From the NCBI GenBank assembly GCA_964573885.1, contig CAZNLL010000008.1, forward strand, positions 1 to 51,777: a DNA stretch of 51,777 bases. Direction: 5' to 3'. Origin of the DNA: CAZNLL01 sp964573885 (GTDB lineage Bacteria; Desulfobacterota; DSM-4660; Desulfatiglandales; Desulfatiglandaceae). The notes beneath the pieces are model-generated. The model had not been told where the DNA came from. It ran no database searches and worked only from the letters and a program-made list of their open reading frames with translations. Position numbers and translations under genes: made by a program. Position 1 is the stretch's first letter. Each line of letters begins with the position of its first letter. Shown in pieces: positions 40,018 through 47,263 of the stretch.

Positions 40018-41892
40018 ATGTCCACCTCCCCAGAAGCATATGATGTGATTGTGGTCGGTGCCGGCCATGCGGGGTGCGAGGCGGCCCTGGCCGCCGCAAG
40101 AATGGGCCATCCCACCCTGCTTCTGACCATCAACCTGGATCACATTGCCGCCATGAGCTGCAACCCCGCGGTGGGCGGTTTGGCCAAGGGACATCTGGTC
40201 AAGGAAATGGACGCCCTGGGAGGGGAGATGGCCAAGAACGCCGACCAGACGGGGATCCAATTCAGGCGTCTTAATACCAGAAAGGGCATGGCGGTCCAGG
40301 GGTCGCGCTCCCAGAACGACCGGGACCTCTACCGCAAGCGCATGAAGTCCGTCCTGGAGGCCCAGGCCAACCTCCATGTGCGCCAGGCCATGGTGGACGC
40401 CCTCCTCATCAAAGAGGGCAGGGTCTACGGGGTGGAGAACCAGATCCATGAACGCTTTTTTTCCAAAGCCGTGATCCTCACCAGCGGGACCTTTCTAAGG
40501 GGCCTCATCCATATCGGCCTCGACCACTTTCCTGCGGGGAGGATGGGAGACCCTCCCTCCCTGAAACTCTCCAAGCAGCTGGAGGAGATCGGGTTTGAAG
40601 TGGGCCGGCTCAAGACGGGCACCACCCCGCGCCTCAACGGCCGCACCATCGACTACCAGGGGCTGGAAGAGCAACCCGGGGACCCCGAGCCGAGGCCCTT
40701 TTCCTTTGAAACCACGGCCCTTCCCCTGCCCCAGGTGTCCTGCCATATCACCTACACCCAAGAGAAGACCCACGAGATCATCAGGGAGGGCCTGGAACGC
40801 TCTCCCCTTTTCAGCGGCGTGATCGAAGGGGTGGGGGCCAGGTACTGTCCCTCCATAGAGGACAAGGTGGTCCGTTTTCCGGAAAAGGACCGCCACCAGG
40901 TCTTCCTGGAGCCCGAGGGCCTGGACACCCTGGAGGTGTACCCCAACGGGCTGCCTACCAGTCTGCCCATAGACATCCAGATCAGGATGGTTCGCTCTAT
41001 ACCCGGTCTGGAAAGGGCCGAGATCGTGAGACCCGGCTATGCCATTGAATATGACTATGTCAATCCCGTGCAACTCAAACCCACCCAGGAGACCAAACTG
41101 GTGGAGGGCCTCTATCATGCAGGTCAGATCAACGGCACCTCAGGGTATGAAGAGGCCGGGGCCCAGGGCATGCTGGCAGGGATCAACGCGGTCCTCAAGA
41201 TCCGGGGAGAGGAGCCACTGATCCTTTCCAGGGACCAGGCCTATGCGGGTGTGCTGGTGGACGACCTGGTCACCAAGGGCACCAATGAGCCCTACCGCAT
41301 GTTCACCTCCCGGGCCGAATACCGGCTCCTCCTCAGGGAAGACAACGCGGATTTCAGACTGAGGGATATCGGGTACCGGCTGGGTCTGGTCTCCGACGAG
41401 GTGTATGGCCGGTTTTGCGGGAAGAGGGAGGCCGTGGACAGGCTTTTCACCCGCCTCAGGGACATCACCTTAAGGCCGGAGCCCGGGATCTTGGACCGGT
41501 TAAAGGCCCTGGGTTCGGCCCCCATCAAGAATGTCACATCCCTGGAGCAGCTCCTGAGGCGGAACGAGATCTATTTTGAGGAGCTCTGCGGCTTTGATGA
41601 GGCGCTCAGGAACACCCCTGCGGATGTGGCTGCTGAGGTGGAGACCAGGATCAAGTACGGGGGATATATCGACCGGCAGCAGAGGCAGGTGGAAAAGCTC
41701 AAGCACATGGAGGAGATGGAACTTCCGGAAGACATCAACTACGAGACCATCCACGGGCTCACCCGGGAGGTCCGGGAAAAGCTTGGTAAGGTAAGACCCC
41801 TTACCCTGGGCCAGGCCTCCCGGATCTCGGGAGTGACCCCGGCCGCCCTCATGGCCATTCAGGTTTATTTGAAAAGCAAAAGAGGATTCTAG
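40018..41892 (+). CDS. mnmG: tRNA uridine-5-carboxymethylaminomethyl modification enzyme MnmG (GidA)
   Basis: A 624-residue FAD enzyme that, with MnmE, modifies U34 of some tRNAs. FAD site: DVIVVGAGHAGCEAALAAARMG (residues ~8-29). The signature GRMGDPPSLKLSKQLEEIGFEVGRLKTGTTPRL and YAIEYDYVNP are intact, as are SGYEEAGAQGMLAGINA and the C-terminal domain TREVREKLGKVRPLTLGQASRISGVTPAALM. Length is normal. mnmG often lies near the replication origin, but no DnaA boxes or parAB are seen here. Confidence 0.96.
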   Translation: MSTSPEAYDVIVVGAGHAGCEAALAAARMGHPTLLLTINLDHIAAMSCNPAVGGLAKGHLVKEMDALGGEMAKNADQTGIQFRRLNTRKGMAVQGSRSQNDRDLYRKRMKSVLEAQANLHVRQAMVDALLIKEGRVYGVENQIHERFFSKAVILTSGTFLRGLIHIGLDHFPAGRMGDPPSLKLSKQLEEIGFEVGRLKTGTTPRLNGRTIDYQGLEEQPGDPEPRPFSFETTALPLPQVSCHITYTQEKTHEIIREGLERSPLFSGVIEGVGARYCPSIEDKVVRFPEKDRHQVFLEPEGLDTLEVYPNGLPTSLPIDIQIRMVRSIPGLERAEIVRPGYAIEYDYVNPVQLKPTQETKLVEGLYHAGQINGTSGYEEAGAQGMLAGINAVLKIRGEEPLILSRDQAYAGVLVDDLVTKGTNEPYRMFTSRAEYRLLLREDNADFRLRDIGYRLGLVSDEVYGRFCGKREAVDRLFTRLRDITLRPEPGILDRLKALGSAPIKNVTSLEQLLRRNEIYFEELCGFDEALRNTPADVAAEVETRIKYGGYIDRQQRQVEKLKHMEEMELPEDINYETIHGLTREVREKLGKVRPLTLGQASRISGVTPAALMAIQVYLKSKRGF

Positions 41893-42260
41893 GATTCCAG
41901 GGTCCAAGGGTTTGAGTGGTTGGCACGACTCCTAGACTCGTTGACCCGTTGACTCTTTGACTTGTCCATACTCTTAACGATGGTAACGATAGTAACGAAC
42001 TTAACGATCCCAACGCCATCCCACATCCCAGAACAAACAAGGGCCCTTGGAAGGCCGCCGCCGTTTCTTCAAAAGGGGACGTTTCGGTGTGTCGTGTCTA
42101 AGGCATAGGAGGTGCCGTTCGTATTCTTAGATCGCGCAACCGCAACGTAAACCGTGATCCCTCTGGCAGGTAAATGCGGCCTTTCCTCGGGCCCATGCTG
42201 ACTTGAAGTTTTGGGCCCCGGGCCGTAAACGCTGTGGTCCGGGGCAGAGAATGCTACCAG
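41893..42260. repeat. intergenic region with two short tandem repeats
   Basis: Between mnmG and the rhodanese. TTGAC occurs at 41941, 41949 and 41957 (8-bp period). TAACGAW occurs at 41975, 41984, 41993 and 42002, exactly nine bases apart, with variable last two bases. The rest of the 368 bp has no gene or promoter I can support. The repeats could be slippage products or a binding array. Confidence 0.6.
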
Positions 42261-42695
42261 TTATTCAATGGGATAGCCTGCCTTTACCCAGGCCTTCCAG
42301 CCCCCGTCCATGTTTTTCACGTTTTTATAACCCATCCGACACAGGGTGCAGGTGGCCAGGCAGCCCCGACCCCCGCTTTTGCAATACATGACAATATTTT
42401 TGCTCTTATCCGGGACTTTTTTCCCGATCTTGAACTCAAGCAGGCCCCGGGGAATGTTGATGGACCCGGGAATATGACCCATTTTGTATTCTTTTGGCTC
42501 TCTGCAATCCAGGAAGAGGTACCCTCCCTTGTCAAAAAGTTCCTTGGCCTGAGAGACTGTGATTTCACAGATGTTTTGTTTCGCCTCTTTCAGGAGGTCC
42601 TGCTTGGTCATATCCTTTGCGAGCGCTTGTGAGGCCCCGAAGGAGAACACAAAAGCGATCATCAAGGCAAACAAAAAGACTGTCCTTTTCTTCAT
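42261..42695 (-). CDS. periplasmic rhodanese-like protein
   Basis: A 144-residue exported protein. Residues 1-26 are a signal peptide (cleavage at QALA). The single rhodanese domain has FLDCREPKEYKMGHIPGSINIP and the active loop MYCKSGGRG, with the catalytic Cys at ~113. Periplasmic rhodaneses may move sulfane sulfur or selenium. GAGGAGG is seven bases upstream of the start. It follows the Sec-cytochrome by 42 bp and is probably in its operon. The pair resembles the ext gene cluster of Geobacter, where a rhodanese-like protein lies next to a Sec-type multiheme cytochrome (recalled, not checked). Confidence 0.85.
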   Translation of the reverse strand: MKKRTVFLFALMIAFVFSFGASQALAKDMTKQDLLKEAKQNICEITVSQAKELFDKGGYLFLDCREPKEYKMGHIPGSINIPRGLLEFKIGKKVPDKSKNIVMYCKSGGRGCLATCTLCRMGYKNVKNMDGGWKAWVKAGYPIE

Positions 42696-42737
42696 AAATT
42701 CCTCCTCAATATTGGGTTCATGTTACCGGGTTTCTAA

Positions 42738-44081
42738 TCAACCTCCACGTTTCCCGGGAATCAGGTCGGGAGGCACCACCACATCCTTGTTGGCCTTCTT
42801 GTATTCAGGCTTTACATCCACTTCACGTAAGAACAACGCTTCGTTCCCATGACAGGCGTCGCAGGTACTGTTTTGCGGCGTCTTTCGCCTGATATTGTGG
42901 GGGGTTGTCAGTTTCCATGTGGGCAGGGCGTCAAAGTTGCCCAATGCATCCTTCATATAATAATCAAAGGTTCCCGGATCCACAGGGACGTGACGGAGGG
43001 TCACAAACCGTTCCGGCCTGTCTTCAGACTGCAAGGGATTGAGACCGACCTTGAAGTTGATCTCCGATCCTTTGGTCTTGTAATAGGGCAGGCCTTGTTT
43101 GTCCTTGCCTACATGACAGCTGTAGCAGTTCTTGTAAGGCATGGAGTGACACACCTGACAGCTGACCTGGTCCTTATGGACCCAGTGGGTTTTGGCGTTC
43201 TCCGCGTCCATCCCGTAGATATCTTTGTGGCAGTCCGTACACCTGGGACGGTTTTCAACCTCGTAGCGGTTGGCATACTCTTTGCCGTCCCCGTGCATCT
43301 CCTCGGCCGTATGACACTTGTTGCACTTGAAGTACTTCTGCTTGTGCACGTCGGGGGGGATGCCCTCATTTTTTCCGAAGTACTCCTTTTCAATCCGGCT
43401 CCCGTGGCACGCGGTACACACGAGCTGCATGGGGGCCCGCTTCATAATGAGGTGTCCTTCCAGCAGGCCGCCCCCTACGGCGTTGGGACGGCTTACATGG
43501 CACTGCCCGCAGCTGCTGTGGCAGGAGGAGCAGTGGATCTCCATGGCCGCATCCACCTTGGCATGGGCCGCCTTCACAGGGGTGGTCCTCTTATTGATAA
43601 CTTTCTCGTAAGGGCCAAGGGTTACATGGAGATTGTGTTGATAGTTTTCCGCAATGTCGTCATGACATGCGCCGCAGGTTTCCGAAGGATCAGGATATGA
43701 GGGATCCTTTACGACCCCTTCGTGGGCGGTTTTCCAGTTCGGGTCGTCCGGGTTTCCCCCGTGGCATTCCTCGCAGCTCAGTGCCCCATGATTTTCGTCT
43801 TCTGCGAATTCACTGTCAACAAAAATCCTCTCGTGCGGAGCCAACGGCTCCACCTCCCCACCTCACCCTTCACCGCTTGTTTCGGAGGATTTAGTGGCTT
43901 TGCCCTCCTGGGCCTTTGCGATCTCCCTCGTGATCTGAATGAGCTTTCGAGGGTTGGTATGGCAGGAAAAACAATGGTTTTCCCCTTCTTCAGCGGAGCT
44001 TACGGTCCGGCCCTGGTAAACCAGAAATACCGAAAGGGATAACGCCAAAGCAATACACATCACATACTTGACGATTTTCAT
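42738..44081 (-). CDS. 11-heme cytochrome c with predicted selenocysteine (UGA at 43865-43863)
   Basis: A 447-residue exported cytochrome if the in-frame UGA is read through. The N-terminal 72 residues hold a signal peptide or anchor (IVKYVMCIALALSLSVFLV) and heme motif CFSCH, ending SETSGEG. After UGA the same frame goes on GGEVEPLAPHERI with ten CxxCH motifs: CEECH, CGACH, CSSCH, CGQCH, CTACH, CNKCH, CTDCH, CQVCH, CYSCH, CDACH. The second part alone has no signal peptide and could not be exported, which argues against two genes. A SECIS-like hairpin follows the UGA. ATG at 44081 has AGGAG. It is probably an electron carrier or reductase at the cell envelope. Confidence 0.78.
43837..43865 (-). 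promoter_or_regulatory. candidate bacterial SECIS hairpin after the cytochrome UGA
   Basis: UGA (43865-43863) is followed after 17 bases by loop GTT (43845-43843), which is closed by GGAGCC (43851-43846) and GGCTCC (43842-43837), a perfect 6-bp stem. A three-base loop starting with G at about 18 bases from UGA meets the general bacterial SECIS rule. Confidence 0.6.
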
Positions 44082-44245
44082 GTTTTTGCTCCTAAACAAT
44101 CAAAGACTGGATTAGATTCCTTTCCTGTTGACGTTTGCCCAAACCGTGGCCCTATCACCTCCCTTCTCTATCATATAACCCTTCCCCGACGGAGACCTAC
44201 CCGTCAAGGTTGGGGTGGATTAGCTGGATAAAAAATTAAAAGATC

Positions 44246-44261
44246 AGCAATTTATATGCCA
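44246..44261 (-). promoter_or_regulatory. sigma-54 promoter of the Sec-cytochrome operon
   Basis: On the minus strand TGGCAT-ATAAA-TTGCT runs from 44261 to 44246, with GG-N10-GC spacing exactly as the -24/-12 consensus TGGCAC-N5-TTGCW requires. Transcription would start near 44235, giving a 5' leader of about 150 bases before the ATG at 44081. A sigma-54 activator gene is divergent at 44531. Confidence 0.8.
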
Positions 44262-44356
44262 CAGGTGGGCGCGGGAAAGCTAAAGTATAACTCCTTGTAA
44301 GTACGGGCTAATTTCAGAGAAGTCCGGGTGAGATACCAGGTGCCTCCCTTATTCTA

Positions 44357-44398
44357 GGAACAAAACGCACCCATGAAGGGGGTTCATCGGGAACAAAA
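44357..44398. promoter_or_regulatory. candidate activator binding sites (paired repeats)
   Basis: GGAACAAAA occurs at 44357-44365 and 44390-44398, exactly 33 bp apart, or about three turns of DNA. Between them CCATGAA and TTCATCGG make an imperfect inverted repeat. They lie about 100-140 bp upstream of the sigma-54 promoter, where enhancer-binding proteins bind. Confidence 0.5.
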
Positions 44399-44434
44399 TA
44401 AGCCTGAAATCAATGTTTTTAACGTGTTTGAAGA

Positions 44435-44507
44435 TTGACAGGGTGTGGGCCCTCTTGTTAAAAGACCAAAGACCGTGAAAGGGCCGCGTCAGGTTTTTAC
44501 GCGGCCC
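44435..44507 (+). promoter_or_regulatory. promoter and leader hairpin of the sigma-54 activator gene
   Basis: TTGACA (44435-44440), 17-bp spacer, TTAAAA (44458-44463, weak -10). In the leader GGGCCGCGT (44481-44489) pairs perfectly with ACGCGGCCC (44499-44507) around a nine-base loop, 23 bases before the ATG at 44531. No T-run follows, so it is a structure rather than a terminator. Confidence 0.5.
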
Positions 44508-44530
44508 CGGTGGTAGAATCCAGGAGACCT

Positions 44531-45907
44531 ATGAACACGTATAGATACCCCCCACGGGAACACTGCCAGATCATACTGGACAGCATTGCAGAAGGCGTCT
44601 TTACAGTGGATCTGAACTGGCGGATCGAATCTTTTAACCGGGCCGCGGAGGCCATTACCGGGATCGCCAGGGAAGAGGCCGTGGGTTGTCCTTGCTACGA
44701 GGTATTCAGGGCCAATGTGTGTGAAACGGGGTGTATTCTCCGCAAAACCATCAAGACCCAGCGGCCCATCGTGAATATGCCCGTTTATATTATAAGGGGG
44801 GACAAGAAACAAATCCCCATCAGCGTCAATACGGCGCTCCTCAGGGATTCAGAGGGCTCCATCATCGGTGGGGTGGAGACCTTCAGGGACCTTACCGTGG
44901 TAAACCGGCTCAGACGGGCCCTGCTCAAACAGAACTCCTTTGATGACATTGTCACCAAGAACGCCGAGCTCCTGCGGCTCCTCTCCATCCTTCCCCAGAT
45001 TGCGGAGAGCAACAGCACCGTGTTGATCGAAGGGGCCAGCGGCACGGGCAAGGAGCTCTTTGCCAGGGCCATTCACAACAACAGCCCCAGAAGGGACGGT
45101 CCCTTTGTGGCCTTCAACTGCGGGGCCTTGCCCGAGACCCTCATCGAATCGGAACTCTTTGGGTACAAGGCGGGCGCCTTCACAGACGCCAAAAAGGATA
45201 AACCCGGCCGCTTTGCACTGGCGCAAGACGGCACCATACTCCTGGATGAAATCGGGGATGTCTCCCAGGCCACCCAGATTCGACTGCTCCGGGTCCTGGA
45301 AGAGAAGGTCTATGAGCCCCTGGGTTCGGCCAAGCCGGTCAAGACCAATGCCAGGGTGATTGCGGCCACTCACCGAAACCTGGAGGGACTGGTTCAAAAA
45401 GGGCTTTTCAGGGAGGATCTCTACTTCCGCATCAATGTGATCCGCCTCTCCCTGCCGCCCCTTGCGGAGAGAAAGGAAGATATCCCCCTCCTGGTGGATC
45501 ACTTCATAGGAAGATTCAACCACCTTACAGGACGGCGGATCGTAGGCCTCACCCAGGAGGCCACGGCCGCACTCATGCTCCATGACTGGCCCGGAAATGT
45601 GCGGGAGCTGGAAAATGTGATCGAGCACGGCTTTGTGCTCTGCCAGGGGGAGCTTATCCACCTGGCACACCTGCCCGAGCGCCTTTACCCCAGACACGGT
45701 TCCATGGTGGTGCCCACGGGGCTGACCCTGAAGGAGGTTGAAAAACGCACCATCCAGCAGGCCCTTCAGCGGAATAACTGGAAAAAGATGGCCACAGCCC
45801 GGGAACTGGGTATCGACAAGAACACCCTTCGGCGCAAGATACACCGCCTTGGCATCGATGAGCCGGGGTTTGTTTTCCCCCAGGCGGCCGCCAAGTTTCC
45901 GGTTTGA
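44531..45907 (+). CDS. sigma-54-dependent activator with Cys-containing PAS domain
   Basis: A 458-residue regulator. PAS domain at residues 8-128, with four cysteines in a C52-x-C54-x8-C63-x3-C67 cluster (GCPCYEVFRANVCETGC) that could bind Fe-S or sense redox state. The AAA+ domain has Walker A GASGTGKE (167-174), the sigma-54 contact motif GAFTDA, and Walker B GTILLDEIGD. Fis-type HTH at the end: MATARELGIDKNTLRRKIHRLG. The start at 44531 is set by AGGAG five bases upstream. It is the likely activator of the divergent Sec-cytochrome operon; the RND genes follow after 46 bp. Confidence 0.92.
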   Translation: MNTYRYPPREHCQIILDSIAEGVFTVDLNWRIESFNRAAEAITGIAREEAVGCPCYEVFRANVCETGCILRKTIKTQRPIVNMPVYIIRGDKKQIPISVNTALLRDSEGSIIGGVETFRDLTVVNRLRRALLKQNSFDDIVTKNAELLRLLSILPQIAESNSTVLIEGASGTGKELFARAIHNNSPRRDGPFVAFNCGALPETLIESELFGYKAGAFTDAKKDKPGRFALAQDGTILLDEIGDVSQATQIRLLRVLEEKVYEPLGSAKPVKTNARVIAATHRNLEGLVQKGLFREDLYFRINVIRLSLPPLAERKEDIPLLVDHFIGRFNHLTGRRIVGLTQEATAALMLHDWPGNVRELENVIEHGFVLCQGELIHLAHLPERLYPRHGSMVVPTGLTLKEVEKRTIQQALQRNNWKKMATARELGIDKNTLRRKIHRLGIDEPGFVFPQAAAKFPV

Positions 45908-45953
45908 GCCCGAATTTTTTTGCAATAACCACCTGAAGCGTTACGAGAAAACG

Positions 45954-47231
45954 ATGTCAAACCGCATGATCCATCCAGGGGGGCTCTTTAGAGGCCTCCT
46001 TATTTTGGCGCTTTTCCTCCCCGGTCTTCTCCTCTGGGGGTGCGGGGAGCGGGCCGAGACCAGCGAGGACAGAAAAAGGGCGACCCGGACCGGGGAAGTG
46101 AAAAAGGTCAAGGCCGTGCGGGTCCGGGCGGCCCCGCCCGAGGGCAGTATTGAATATGTGGGCACCCTGGCGGCATTCCGCAAGGTCATGATTGCCAGTG
46201 AAGTAAGCGGGGCCGTGGAAAAGCTCTATTTTGAAAAGGGGGACCGGGTCAAGAAAGGCCAGGTCCTGGCCGAGATCGGGACAAGCACCATGCGCCTCCG
46301 GGTTCAGGAGGCCAAGGCGGCCGTGGCGGCCGCAAAGAGCAACCTGGAAAAGGTGGAGACCGGAAGCCGGCCCGAGGAAATCCAGATCGCGGAGGCCGGC
46401 GTGGCCGAGGCCGAGGCGGCCCTCCTGGAGGCGGAACAGAATTTCAGACGTATCAAGGCCCTCTACGAGACCAGTGCGGCCTCCAACAGCGAATACGATG
46501 CTGCCCGCAAAGGGGTGGACATGGCCCGGGCCCGGGTGGAGGCGGCCCGGCACCAGCTATCTCTGGCCCGGCAGGGGCCCAGGGAGGAAGACCGGAAGAC
46601 GGCGCGGGCCAACCTGGAGCAGGCCCGGGCGGCCCTGGCCCTGGCCAAAGACGGCCTCAGGAAATCCATCCTCCGCGCCCCCTGTAACGGGATCATCGCC
46701 TTTCGCGAGGTCGAGGAGGGGGAGGTGATTGTGATTCCCCCGGTGACGGTGATCACCCAGATCGTGGATCTGGACCGGCTCAAGGTCAAGGTATCCATCG
46801 CCGAAAAGGATATCCACGTCCTGGAGGCGCACAAGACCTTCCCATTCACCCTGGACGCCTTTCCCCATGAGAAATTCTCCTGCCGCCTCTTTTTTCGTTC
46901 CCCCACGGCCGACCCGGCCACCCGGTCCTTTCCCGTGGAGTTCCTGGTGGAAGACCCGGACCCCCGCATGGCCGACGGCATGACCATACGGCTGAAGCTG
47001 CCGGTGACGGACGTGGAGAAGAGGATCAAGACCCCCTCGGCCTGGCTGACAGAGGAAGACGGTGAAATCGGGCTTTTTGTGGTGAGCGACGGAAAGGCCC
47101 TTTTCAAGAATGTGACCCTGGGAACCTACTATGATCAGCGGGTGGAGATCCTCTCCGGACTGGAAGATCAGGAACTGGTGATTACCAATCCCGCCGGATT
47201 GAGGACCGGGACCCCGGTGAAATGCGAGTAG
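45954..47231 (+). CDS. RND efflux periplasmic adaptor (HlyD/MFP family), lipoprotein
   Basis: A 425-residue adaptor. The N-terminus LILALFLPGLLLWGCGER is a lipoprotein signal with lipobox LLWGC. It has the barrel-sandwich lipoyl halves (ASEVSGAVEKLYFEKGDRVKKGQVLAEI; ILRAPCNGIIAFREVEEGEVI), a long Ala/Glu/Arg-rich coiled-coil hairpin, and a beta-barrel. It would link the inner-membrane pump to an outer-membrane channel, but no TolC-type gene is in the window. The ATG at 45954 lies 46 bp after the activator; an in-frame extension to 45738 overlaps the activator. Confidence 0.9.
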   Translation: MSNRMIHPGGLFRGLLILALFLPGLLLWGCGERAETSEDRKRATRTGEVKKVKAVRVRAAPPEGSIEYVGTLAAFRKVMIASEVSGAVEKLYFEKGDRVKKGQVLAEIGTSTMRLRVQEAKAAVAAAKSNLEKVETGSRPEEIQIAEAGVAEAEAALLEAEQNFRRIKALYETSAASNSEYDAARKGVDMARARVEAARHQLSLARQGPREEDRKTARANLEQARAALALAKDGLRKSILRAPCNGIIAFREVEEGEVIVIPPVTVITQIVDLDRLKVKVSIAEKDIHVLEAHKTFPFTLDAFPHEKFSCRLFFRSPTADPATRSFPVEFLVEDPDPRMADGMTIRLKLPVTDVEKRIKTPSAWLTEEDGEIGLFVVSDGKALFKNVTLGTYYDQRVEILSGLEDQELVITNPAGLRTGTPVKCE

Positions 47232-47263
47232 GGTAAGCCCATTCCCCTATTTTTCGAGACGAC

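Noticed and set aside
41893..42260. Origin of replication next to mnmG.
   Set aside because: No TTATCCACA-type DnaA boxes, no dnaA, dnaN, parA or parB nearby; only short tandem repeats.
43853..44099. Two separate cytochrome genes split at 43865-43853.
   Set aside because: The downstream part would lack any export signal, the GTG start is in the same frame as the upstream UGA, and a SECIS-like hairpin follows. A nonsense mutation cannot be excluded but is less likely.
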